A DNA stretch of 64,000 nucleotides from Chryseosolibacter histidinae (GTDB taxonomy: Bacteria; Bacteroidota; Bacteroidia; Cytophagales; Cyclobacteriaceae). A program made the translations under genes and the position numbers. The DNA lies in the NCBI RefSeq assembly GCF_018598225.1, contig NZ_JAHESF010000007.1, positions 1 through 64,000 on the forward strand, given 5' to 3'. The notes beneath the pieces are model-generated. The model worked only from the letters and a program-made list of their open reading frames with translations, was not told the DNA's origin and ran no database searches. Below are positions 1 to 7,655 of the stretch, in pieces. The first letter of the stretch is position 1; every line of letters begins with the position of its first letter.

Positions 1-421
1 TAACAGCGGTGATCCCGCCAGCCGCCGGCTGAAATGCCGTGAGCTCAGCGGCAGTTGGGCCCGGGAGCGGAAGGGAGTGTGCGGCCCATGGATATGCTGA
101 CACCTTGTTGCTTCCCCCCATGGCATTTCCGCCCGTGTTCTCTTCGAGCTCGAGCAGGATAAAATTGTCAGTGTGTTTTTTCAGGTAACGCGCCGCCGAC
201 AAACCTGCCACACCACCGCCAACAATAACGATATCTGTTCGTAACGATTCTGCGGGCGCTCCAAAATCCATGGTACGAAGGCGGTGCCCCAACGCGGCGT
301 TAGGCCCCATGATCTGACCTGGAATAACGGAAGGCTTATGACAGGCCTGTAATGAAGGCAGCACCATGGAGAGTCCAAGTCCCTGGGCTGCGCGTGCAAC
401 AAAGTTTCTCCTGGAGATCAT
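1..421 (-). CDS. Tat-exported FAD-dependent amine-oxidase-type oxidoreductase, N-terminal part (cut by window edge)
   Basis: Only the first 140 codons lie in the window. They begin with a twin-arginine signal (SRRNF, residues 3-7), a hydrophobic stretch, and a lipobox-like LQAC ending at Cys27, so the protein is probably exported folded and lipid-anchored. An FAD-binding Rossmann strand-turn-helix follows, with GGGVAG at residues 68-73 and an acidic end to the second strand, followed by TGGN, as in flavin amine oxidases and phytoene-desaturase-like enzymes. The start overlaps the stop of the spermidine synthase homologue as ATGA, so the two are translationally coupled. In this operon a polyamine or related amine is the natural substrate guess, but that is inference from context; the catalytic part is outside the window. 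Confidence 0.85.
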   Translation of the reverse strand, partial: MISRRNFVARAAQGLGLSMVLPSLQACHKPSVIPGQIMGPNAALGHRLRTMDFGAPAESLRTDIVIVGGGVAGLSAARYLKKHTDNFILLELEENTGGNAMGGSNKVSAYPWAAHSLPLPGPTAAELTAFQPAAGGITAV

Positions 422-1953
422 CTCGTGTAGATAGCCCACTCCTTTTCAAATGTATTTACCAGCACCTGGTTGTTGAGCGTGTTCGCCTGGCTCTCCACCG
501 GTCCCATGTCAGGCGGGAAAACGAAAAGCTGCGCAACACTGTTCCCGTCCAGGAACTTCAGGCCCGAAGGCAGATGATAGCGGTTTAAAAATGGTCTTTT
601 GGCTGCGAGCACAAAACCCCATTCTCCGAATGAAGGCACGTAGCAGTGATACGGTTGTGTTTCTAAACCCGCGCGTGTCAGCGTTTCATTAATGATCCAG
701 AACGACTTGCGGGCAACGTAGGGTGATGTGGACTGGATCACCAGCGCACCTTCGGGCGATAATATGCGGTGCAGCTCACGATAAAATGATGTGGTATAAA
801 GCTTACCCAAAGAATAGTTGGAAGGGTCCGGGAAATCCACCACAATAAAATCGAAGGTTTGTTTCTGTTCGCGGATCCAGATAAAAGCATCCTGGTTGAT
901 GATGGTTACTTTGGGAGAAGCGAAGGCATGATCATTCAGGGTTTGCAGCGCCTGGTTGCTCATGAACATTTCTGTCACGGCCTTGTCAAGGTCTACCAGC
1001 GTGATCTTCTGCACCGAAGGATATTTCAGGATCTCCCGTACCGCCATACCATCGCCGCCACCCAGCACAAGAATGTTCTTCGGCGCGTGCAGCTGCGACA
1101 GGCCGGGGTGAACAAGGGCTTCGTGGTAGCGGTACTCATCGGCAGAGCTGAACTGGAGGTTGCCATTGAGGAACAAACGCCAGTCGATCGCGCTTCGCGT
1201 CAGCACGATCCGCTGGTAAGGGCTCGACTTTGCGTACACGATCTTATCAGGATAGGTGAGCGACTCTGATATTGTGGTGAGCTTGTCGGCAAACGCAAAC
1301 CCGGCGGTGAGCAGCGCAAGGCAGATCACGGCGCTCCATTGCAGCCTTGAAAATCTTTTAAGATCATGCCTGAAACGCCGGGCAACGATCCACGCTACGG
1401 CCACATTCAGTAGACCGAAAAAGAAAGAGGTCCTTAACAGCCCCAGGTACGGAATAAAGATCAGCGGGAAAAGCAGGGATGCGAAGAGCGCGCCGATGTA
1501 ATCGAACGTAAAGATGCGCGAGACCAGGTCACTGAACTCGATGCGGTCTTTCAGAATGCGCATGAGCAGGGGCAACTCGAGACCTACCAGTGTGCCTGTC
1601 ATCACAACGAGTGAATACAACAACACCCTGAAGTAGACCACTTGTTCGAAAAGAATGAACAAGATGCCTGCGCTGAAACCACCCACCATACCCACCAGCA
1701 GCTCGATGCTGATGAACCAGTACAACAAATTGTTTTTCACAAAACGCGACAGGTAGGAACCGATGCCCATGGCAAACAGGTAGGTGCCGATGATGGTCGA
1801 GAATTGTGTTACCGAATCGCCCAGCAGATAACTGGCGAGCGCGCCGGCGATGAGCTCGTATACCAGTCCACAGGTGGCTACTACAAACACAGAGATCAGC
1901 AGCAGCCACTGATACGCCCCGGACGTCCGTTGATCGGCGGTCATGTGCGCCAT
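418..1953 (-). CDS. Membrane-embedded spermidine synthase homologue (polyamine aminopropyltransferase family)
   Basis: 511 residues. Roughly the first 225 form about seven hydrophobic segments. The C-terminal half is a spermidine-synthase methyltransferase-like fold: GGGDG at 298-302, DLD at 321-323 (ribose binding), and DFPDP at 373-377, the catalytic acidic motif of aminopropyltransferases. The soluble family is about 290 residues, so the membrane domain is a large addition typical of the long, membrane-bound branch. It would transfer an aminopropyl group from decarboxylated AdoMet, probably at the inner face of the membrane. It overlaps the DUF350 gene by one base (TAATG) and the FAD gene by ATGA. 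A second possible start lies three codons inside. The real acceptor is unknown. Confidence 0.88.
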   Translation of the reverse strand: MAHMTADQRTSGAYQWLLLISVFVVATCGLVYELIAGALASYLLGDSVTQFSTIIGTYLFAMGIGSYLSRFVKNNLLYWFISIELLVGMVGGFSAGILFILFEQVVYFRVLLYSLVVMTGTLVGLELPLLMRILKDRIEFSDLVSRIFTFDYIGALFASLLFPLIFIPYLGLLRTSFFFGLLNVAVAWIVARRFRHDLKRFSRLQWSAVICLALLTAGFAFADKLTTISESLTYPDKIVYAKSSPYQRIVLTRSAIDWRLFLNGNLQFSSADEYRYHEALVHPGLSQLHAPKNILVLGGGDGMAVREILKYPSVQKITLVDLDKAVTEMFMSNQALQTLNDHAFASPKVTIINQDAFIWIREQKQTFDFIVVDFPDPSNYSLGKLYTTSFYRELHRILSPEGALVIQSTSPYVARKSFWIINETLTRAGLETQPYHCYVPSFGEWGFVLAAKRPFLNRYHLPSGLKFLDGNSVAQLFVFPPDMGPVESQANTLNNQVLVNTFEKEWAIYTR

Positions 1954-2159
1954 TAACTGTGGATAGCTGAAGCGATGATAATGGCAATGGCGATCATAAA
2001 GGCGGCCGCGACGATCGCAATCGCCACGTTCTGTTTTTCAATGATCTCCTTCCACACGTTCTCAGGTGTGATCTTTTCGAAGATCCAGAAGCAGATGCCC
2101 AAAATGGCAATGCCGATCAGCGAATAAACGATTGATGCCAGAATGTATTTGAATTCCAT
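1953..2159 (-). CDS. DUF350-type small membrane protein
   Basis: 68 residues with two strongly hydrophobic helices separated by a short charged loop (FEKITPENVWKEIIEKQN), matching one unit of DUF350. The ATG at 2159 was preferred to one at 2195 because the longer form would overlap the preceding small gene and adds a polar, non-conserved head. DUF350 proteins have no established biochemical role; the E. coli relative YjfL sits in an operon with a glutathionylspermidine-synthase-like protein, which suggests a polyamine link. Here it lies between a small membrane protein and an aminopropyltransferase homologue. Confidence 0.8.
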   Translation of the reverse strand: MEFKYILASIVYSLIGIAILGICFWIFEKITPENVWKEIIEKQNVAIAIVAAAFMIAIAIIIASAIHS

Positions 2160-2172
2160 AGATTGAAAATTA

Positions 2173-2343
2173 TTATTTGTGATATCGATAAACATGTCCT
2201 GACCTTCCGGTGCCCCGGACGGGTTCTGCTTTTGTAGGATTGAACCACAGCCATCCTACCATTCCTGAATAAATAAAGAATCCGATCAGGAGAATAGAAT
2301 AAATGATAAAATACCGAAGTCCTTTAATATCGTCCCAATTCAT
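2173..2343 (-). CDS. 56-residue single-pass membrane protein of the polyamine-type operon
   Basis: A short ORF read directly from the minus strand: it begins MNWDDIKGLRYF, has one hydrophobic helix at about residues 11-33 containing aromatic residues, and ends in a basic tail (GRSGHVYRYHK). It starts 12 bases after the DUF4178-membrane gene and ends 13 bases before the DUF350 ATG, filling the gap exactly, which argues that it is a real operon member. I do not recognise a family. A likely role is as a subunit stabilising the membrane proteins around it. Confidence 0.68.
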   Translation of the reverse strand: MNWDDIKGLRYFIIYSILLIGFFIYSGMVGWLWFNPTKAEPVRGTGRSGHVYRYHK

Positions 2344-2355
2344 AGATCCGCCTGT

Positions 2356-3615
2356 TTATTCTTCTGTATAATAAGGTGAATAATCGCTATCGCTCCACCG
2401 TTTCCGTTCGCGGTAATGCTTTCGCACAAAATAAAAAGCCGGGAACAACAGCAACCCGATGGCTGTAAGATAAAAATTAGTGGATACAGGCACATCGCGT
2501 TTTACCGTGACGGAAAATGCGTGATTGTTAAAATTGAATTCCGGATAGATATTGATGTGATACCTTCCTGCCGGGATCATCGACAGGATTGCTTCGGCCG
2601 TATGCGTACCCTCCGTCCACCGGTAGCCCTCATCATATCCCGAATAAAATTCAACCTCCTCTGTAAAATTATACTCATCACCGGTATCATCGTTGATCAG
2701 GGAAAACTCAGTGAAGAACCAGTTGTTCTCAACAGGCGCGTAAATATAGAACTCCACGTTGCGCATTCCGCCGGTCAGGTCGAACGAAGACGTGGCGATC
2801 ATTTTCTGATCCTGCAGGTCTGTATCATGATAGTCATGCTGAAAAACCACCTTATCTTCTGCGGACGAGCTCATGGTCAACTGCGCGAGCAGGGTGGTCA
2901 AAAACACCAGCACACTGAACAGGATGAGCGCTTTATCACTGTATGACGAGTTGAAAGGTTGTGTATAGCCCACACCTTGCCTGGGCGGCATTTTACTTAA
3001 CGGTATTGAAAACGCTTCCGCTATCTCTTTCGGTTTGAAATACTCGCCCTGGCACCAGAGTACGCTGTCGTTGCTTTTCTCCAGGGCCAGCATGTAGGGC
3101 GGCGCGATGAACTCCGAGTTCACCGTAGATTCCGTGACATCAAGAACATCGAAAAAGAATTCACCCTTGGCAAACACTACCTGGGCATTGTATTTCTGAT
3201 ACAGGCGGTATTCGGCACCCTCGTAATTAAAATCGTCAACCTTGATATTATTCCTTGGATCACCTTCAATGGGCCACAGAAAATTCCAGTGACCATCGTA
3301 CTCCGACAGGAATGCATAACCCCTGTAAGGACTGAACAGCAAGTACTCGCACCACTTGAAATGGTATCTCGTTTCCTGCTTCACCACAAATCCCATCACT
3401 TCATACACGAAGTTGTCGATCTTTCCCCTGGTGCCGATGGGAATGGCCTGATACTCCTTCAGGTGCTGAAATTCAGCCGCAGCCTTGTTCCACTTTCCCG
3501 TGCGAAAATAGGTTCCGCAAGCCTTGCAGGTGAGGGCAACGGTCAGAGCTTTGCCACGAAGCTGATTCTCAGCACTACACTTGGGACACGAAACGTTATG
3601 GTTATTTCCACTCAT
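2356..3615 (-). CDS. Zinc-ribbon DUF4178 protein with two membrane helices and an extracytoplasmic domain
   Basis: About 419 residues from the ATG at 3615; an upstream ATG at 3654 would overlap the preceding gene by 53 bases and lies before the conserved start. The order is: a CPKC...CKAC zinc ribbon within the first 35 residues, a DUF4178-like beta-rich domain to about residue 200, a hydrophobic helix near 226-246, a beta-rich domain of roughly 130 residues, and a second helix near 375-395 with a basic tail. The topology puts the ribbon and DUF4178 in the cytoplasm and the intermediate domain outside. Its start overlaps the first DUF4178 gene by 14 bases. DUF4178 has no known activity. Confidence 0.78.
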   Translation of the reverse strand: MSGNNHNVSCPKCSAENQLRGKALTVALTCKACGTYFRTGKWNKAAAEFQHLKEYQAIPIGTRGKIDNFVYEVMGFVVKQETRYHFKWCEYLLFSPYRGYAFLSEYDGHWNFLWPIEGDPRNNIKVDDFNYEGAEYRLYQKYNAQVVFAKGEFFFDVLDVTESTVNSEFIAPPYMLALEKSNDSVLWCQGEYFKPKEIAEAFSIPLSKMPPRQGVGYTQPFNSSYSDKALILFSVLVFLTTLLAQLTMSSSAEDKVVFQHDYHDTDLQDQKMIATSSFDLTGGMRNVEFYIYAPVENNWFFTEFSLINDDTGDEYNFTEEVEFYSGYDEGYRWTEGTHTAEAILSMIPAGRYHINIYPEFNFNNHAFSVTVKRDVPVSTNFYLTAIGLLLFPAFYFVRKHYRERKRWSDSDYSPYYTEE

Positions 3616-4234
3616 TCCAGGCGATAATGTTTTTAAGGTTGAGCTTCTGCACATCCACTTTTTTTCCCAGCATACATTCTATCTCGCCTTTTTCAACGAC
3701 GAATGCAGCGGTGTCATCTTCAGACCGGCTGGCCTGCACGAAGAAGAAGCCGGGGGAAAACAATTTCCAGTGAGCGATCTCGCCTTCATAACTTACACTT
3801 TCACACTTCTCCACGTATTCTCCCCTGAGATTCAAATTTCTTACCCGTATCGATGCGTCGGCGTGCAAATGTGAGATACCCTTGTTATAGGCAATCCAGT
3901 CGGGAATAAAAACGGCGAAGCTTGCAAAGGACTCCATCATCCATAAGCTCTTGCCATTTTTGAGAACGCAGCACCAGAAATTCTTATAATCGTTCCGCAG
4001 CTGCAGCCTCACACGGCCCACCACGGTAAAAGTATTTCCATCGTATTCACCGGTGGTGTTCAGCTGAACAAAGCTCCAGTCTGCCGGCACACGCGCAGGC
4101 ACTGGCTTGATGCCGCTGTCAACATTTTCAAATACAATACCACAGCAGTTCTTGCATACCAGTAACGTGGTATTTTCCAGCACAGCCGTATTGAATGCGC
4201 CACAACCCGGGCAATTGAAAATTTTATCTGCCAC
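3602..4234 (-). CDS. Zinc-ribbon DUF4178 protein (soluble)
   Basis: 210 residues, starting with a CPGC...CKNC zinc ribbon in the first 30 residues, then a DUF4178-like domain with the sequence style of its neighbour (tryptophan-rich, ending in a GEFFF-like GFFFVQ strand). No signal peptide or membrane helix. It is separated from the SpeD-like gene by five bases and overlaps the next gene, so it belongs to the same transcript. Having two DUF4178 copies, one soluble and one membrane-anchored, suggests a heteromeric assembly at the membrane; this is inference. Confidence 0.75.
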   Translation of the reverse strand: MADKIFNCPGCGAFNTAVLENTTLLVCKNCCGIVFENVDSGIKPVPARVPADWSFVQLNTTGEYDGNTFTVVGRVRLQLRNDYKNFWCCVLKNGKSLWMMESFASFAVFIPDWIAYNKGISHLHADASIRVRNLNLRGEYVEKCESVSYEGEIAHWKLFSPGFFFVQASRSEDDTAAFVVEKGEIECMLGKKVDVQKLNLKNIIAWNEWK

Positions 4235-4239
4235 GTTGA

Positions 4240-4659
4240 TTATCTGTCTATGATCTGTTCGAACAATACGGTAGCCTTAAAATATTCCTTCACCCGCTGA
4301 TACAGCAAACGGGTAACAGGCCTGTTGTCTTTGAGATGGTTGGATAAAAAGACATCGAACGTGAGATATTGATTTTCAGGCCAGGTGTGAATGGAAAGAT
4401 GCGACTCTGTGAGGCACACCACACCGGTATATCCTCCGTTCTGGAAATCGTGATAGACCTCTCCCACCTTACACAGGTTATGCTGATCCACCAGCATATC
4501 AATGAAGTTTTTGAAAGACTCAAAACCAGTAAGCTTGCTGAGATCTGTCACGGCAAGATTTGCCACAATATGAAGACCGGGTACAGGCGTGAAACTGGCA
4601 GGTTTTTCAGAATTCAAGACTACAGAATGCGCAGGGTGCAAGGGTAAAGGGTTTTTCAA
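4240..4659 (-). CDS. speD: SpeD-family pyruvoyl decarboxylase (AdoMet decarboxylase homologue, Cys-less)
   Basis: 139 residues, the size of bacterial class 1B AdoMet decarboxylase. The processing motif TESHLSIHTWPE is present: Glu85-Ser86 is the expected self-cleavage point giving the pyruvoyl group, and His91 matches the processing histidine. Twenty residues after the serine, where the family has the general-acid Cys of a VFTCG motif, this protein has DVFLSNH (Ser106). The family's Ser55 position is Thr78. It therefore should self-process but may differ in substrate or rate; SpeD homologues that decarboxylate arginine or ornithine are known. It is the first gene of the operon and would supply the aminopropyl donor to the downstream synthase homologue if it acts on AdoMet. 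Confidence 0.85.
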   Translation of the reverse strand: MKNPLPLHPAHSVVLNSEKPASFTPVPGLHIVANLAVTDLSKLTGFESFKNFIDMLVDQHNLCKVGEVYHDFQNGGYTGVVCLTESHLSIHTWPENQYLTFDVFLSNHLKDNRPVTRLLYQRVKEYFKATVLFEQIIDR

Positions 4660-4786
4660 GTTTAACTATTTTCTTCATTCTATTCAACATGTGAAGGTAA
4701 ACGCCTCGTGATTCAAATACGGCGGTACGATTTCATCGCAAAAATGATTCATAAAAAATAAAAATTTTTAAATCGGTGCTGAAATT

Positions 4787-4971
4787 TAACCGCGGAGGAC
4801 GCGGAGAAGACGCAGAGGGCCGCGGGAGGTTTTTTTTAGGAATGGTAAAAGTGCGTCAGCGAAACCTTTGCGTTCTTCTGACAACATCAGATAACCGATT
4901 CAAGTAAATCTGCGCAGATTAGAGGAGTACTGCCTGCATTTCTCTGCGTTTCCTTTGCGTTCTTTGCGTTT
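4787..4971. repeat. Inverted word repeat, family H (CGCAGAGG / CCTTTGCG type)
   Basis: The left arm (4787-4827) iterates words such as ACGCGGAG and ACGCAGAGG. The right arm (4939-4971) iterates CTCTGCG, CCTTTGCG and CTTTGCG, the reverse complement. It fills most of the divergent gap between the SpeD operon and PBP1A, so it lies upstream of both. Related words recur at 7331-7398 and 25664-25712. Confidence 0.7.
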
Positions 4972-5027
4972 ATGCATTTCTGAAACAGAAAAAATTGATA
5001 GCTTTAGGGTCGTTCATCAAGACCCCT

Positions 5028-7325
5028 ATGCAAACTTCTTCCCTGTCTGCTTTCCTGGCAAAGATCAACGGTTATCTGTGCCTTGAAAAAACCTGGTTCA
5101 AAAAATTGATCAGGGCCATCTGGATCATCGTGCTGTGTATGACATTGGGCACGTCCCTCTATATCGTCGCGGTTACCCATGATCTCTTCGGTTTGTTCGG
5201 TGGTATGCCCAGCCTGAAGGCGATTGAAAACCCGGAGAACGACCTGTCATCAGAAGTGATCTCGGCAGATGGTGTTTCGCTGGGCCGATACTACAGCTTC
5301 AACCGCAGCCAGGTTTCTTATGACGATCTTTCGCCCGTGCTGGTGAGAACGCTGCTCATCTCCGAAGATCATCGTTTCTATGAGCACTCGGGTTTGGACC
5401 TGTGGGCTTTTGTGCGTGTGTTCTGGGGCATGGTCACGCTCAACCTGCAAGGCGGCGGAAGCACCCTCACGCAGCAGACAGCAAAAAATCTTTTCAGCAC
5501 CCGGGGCGATGAGCTTCAGGGCTCGCTTGCCAAACTCGGCGGGCCATTCGAGATCCTCGTGAGCAAAACCAAGGAGTGGATCATTGCCGTGGAGCTTGAA
5601 AAAAATTTCACCAAAGAAGAGATCATCGCCCTGTATCTCAACACGGTGCCCTTTAATAACAACGCATATGGCATCAAGGTGGCCGCGGAAACTTATTTCA
5701 GAAAAACTCCCGACAAGCTCAACATCCAGGAGTCAGCTTTACTGGTGGGCATGCTGCAAGGCACCAGTTGGTTCAATCCCATTGCCCATCCGGAAAGAGC
5801 GCTGAACAAACGTAACGAAGTGTTGCAAAAAATGCTGGTGCACGGATACATCGCTTCGAAGCAAAAAGCAGACTCGATCAAAGCCATTCCGCTTCAGCTT
5901 AACTTCACACCCCAGCGCCAGGACGAAGGGCCAGCACCTTATTTTGTGATGAACACCCTGCAACGCTACCTGCAGGCGTGGTGCAAAGAACACGGCTACG
6001 ATCTCACTGAAGCAGGTCTGAAGATCCACACCACGTTAGACAGTCGCATGCAGCGCTACGCAGAAGAAGCCATGACCCAGCACATGAGCAAACTTCAGCA
6101 GATGTTTGAACGTGAATGGGGAAGCAGAAATCCATGGGTTGATGACGATAACCAGGAGATCAAAAATTTTCTGCAGCGCAAGATCCGCCGAAGCGATACC
6201 TATCGGGCACTCGTAAAACGATATGGCGCCGACTCCGATTCAGTTGAGCTGCTGCTCAGGGAGAAGAGACACATGCGGGTTTTCACCTGGCGGGGAGACC
6301 GCGATACTCTTTTCAGTGCTTATGATTCGCTGAAATACTATAACAGGTTTCTTCAGGCCGGACTCATGTCGATGGATAGCGAAACCGGCGCTGTAAGAGC
6401 ATGGATGGGTGGCATCGACTACACCTATTTTCAGTACGACCACGTGCGCCAGGGCACGCGCCAGCCAGGCTCTACCTTCAAACCTTTTGTGTATGGGCTG
6501 GCCATGGAAGAAGGATACTCGCCCTGCCAGGAGCTGTACGACATCTCGCCCACACTGACCATCGATGGAAAGATCTATCACCCGAGAAACGCAGACGGCA
6601 CTTATGGCGATGGAAAACTTTATACGCTGCGTCAGGCCATGGCCAAATCACTGAACTCCATCACCATTCAGATGATAGACCGCCTGAAACCCGAGAATGT
6701 GGTGAAGTTCGCGCACAAGCTCGGTGTCACTTCGAAGCTCGATCCCGTATACTCACTCGGCCTGGGCACCAGCAATGTTTCGTTGTACGAGATGGTGGCG
6801 GCCTATTGCAGCTTTGCGAACCTCGGCATTTACCGCCAACCTTATTTTATCACACGCATCGAAGACAAGAACGGCAATGTGCTCGAAACCTTCGTGCCCA
6901 CCTCGAAGCAGGTGATGGATGAAACCACTGCCTATAAGATGGTGCACATGCTCAAGGGTGGTGTTGAAGAAGAGGGTGGCACCTCGCAGAGCGTGAGCAG
7001 CTTTGTGCGAGAAGAGAATGAGATCGGCGGCAAGACCGGAACCACAGACAATGGATCAGACGGTTGGTACATGGGCATAACCCACAACCTGGTCACGGGT
7101 GTGTGGGTGGGTGGCGATGAACCCAGCATCCACTTTCCGCGGTGGGGTGCCGGCTCCGGCGGAAAAACCGCGCTGCCCATCTGGGATAAGTACATGACCC
7201 GCGTATACCAGCATCCTGAAACAGGCTACCGCAAGGGAAGCTTCAAACAACCCAGCACAGACCTCGGCATCACCCTGGAATGCGATCAGTTTCAGCAGGA
7301 CTCGACCTTTCAGACGACGTTTTGA
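5028..7325 (+). CDS. Penicillin-binding protein 1A (bifunctional transglycosylase/transpeptidase)
   Basis: 765 residues from the ATG at 5028; the frame is open from a TTG at 4995 but that adds nothing conserved. One N-terminal anchor helix (about residues 28-50) is followed by a GT51 glycosyltransferase domain with EDHRFYEH (Glu113) and GGSTLTQQTAKN, then a transpeptidase with the catalytic STFK at Ser482, SLN at 541-543 and KTGT at 669-672. It polymerises lipid II and cross-links peptidoglycan in the periplasm. The length is normal for class A PBPs. It stands alone, divergent from the SpeD operon. PBP1C is unlikely because no C-terminal extension is present. Confidence 0.95.
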   Translation: MQTSSLSAFLAKINGYLCLEKTWFKKLIRAIWIIVLCMTLGTSLYIVAVTHDLFGLFGGMPSLKAIENPENDLSSEVISADGVSLGRYYSFNRSQVSYDDLSPVLVRTLLISEDHRFYEHSGLDLWAFVRVFWGMVTLNLQGGGSTLTQQTAKNLFSTRGDELQGSLAKLGGPFEILVSKTKEWIIAVELEKNFTKEEIIALYLNTVPFNNNAYGIKVAAETYFRKTPDKLNIQESALLVGMLQGTSWFNPIAHPERALNKRNEVLQKMLVHGYIASKQKADSIKAIPLQLNFTPQRQDEGPAPYFVMNTLQRYLQAWCKEHGYDLTEAGLKIHTTLDSRMQRYAEEAMTQHMSKLQQMFEREWGSRNPWVDDDNQEIKNFLQRKIRRSDTYRALVKRYGADSDSVELLLREKRHMRVFTWRGDRDTLFSAYDSLKYYNRFLQAGLMSMDSETGAVRAWMGGIDYTYFQYDHVRQGTRQPGSTFKPFVYGLAMEEGYSPCQELYDISPTLTIDGKIYHPRNADGTYGDGKLYTLRQAMAKSLNSITIQMIDRLKPENVVKFAHKLGVTSKLDPVYSLGLGTSNVSLYEMVAAYCSFANLGIYRQPYFITRIEDKNGNVLETFVPTSKQVMDETTAYKMVHMLKGGVEEEGGTSQSVSSFVREENEIGGKTGTTDNGSDGWYMGITHNLVTGVWVGGDEPSIHFPRWGAGSGGKTALPIWDKYMTRVYQHPETGYRKGSFKQPSTDLGITLECDQFQQDSTFQTTF

Positions 7326-7330
7326 AATAC

Positions 7331-7398
7331 GTTTAACCGCAGAGGTCGCCCCCGCCTTCGCTAAAGCTACAGCGGGCAAGGAGAGAAGCGCAAAGGAG
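7331..7398. repeat. Degenerate family H word with an inserted GC hairpin
   Basis: Just after the PBP1A stop, AACCGCAGAGG is interrupted by a short hairpin, CCCGC...GCGGG, whose loop contains CTTCGCTAAAGCTACA, and then resumes with AGCGCAAAGGAGCGG. The composite suggests that one mobile or iterating element inserted into another. Confidence 0.5.
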
Positions 7399-7407
7399 CG
7401 GTTCATT

Positions 7408-7582
7408 TTGGCCGTCATCCTGAATGGTGGTTTTGAGCGTAGGAATGTGCGAATGAAGGATCCCCATTTGACAGCGTGCCTACGAAGTGCAATGCGCTCG
7501 AATTAAGTACGCAGTAAGCGACCTGGGGATCCTTCGCTCCCGCGTGCGATCACACCTGCAGCGCTCTGGATGACGGTTTTCA
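7408..7582. repeat. Large imperfect inverted repeat, family G (GTCATCC ... GGATGAC)
   Basis: The outer arms CCGTCATCC (7412-7420) and GGATGACGG (7568-7576) pair perfectly. The inner arms GAAGGATCCCCA (7455-7466) and TGGGGATCCTTC (7524-7535) also pair perfectly, with less regular pairing between. It lies after the PBP1A gene and before the metallohydrolase gene. The words GTCATCCTGA and GAAGGATC resemble an intergenic repeat common in environmental bacteria; no coding capacity is evident. Confidence 0.7.
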
Positions 7583-7655
7583 GAAAAAGCGTACAATAAT
7601 TTCCTACCGCTTACGTCTTTTGCTGATATCACCCCACTTTTAATTGACCTGTTCA

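Noticed and set aside
1529-1987. Open frame on the minus strand overlapping the spermidine synthase homologue
   Set aside because: Out-of-frame shadow with low-complexity, His/Arg-rich translation and no motif.
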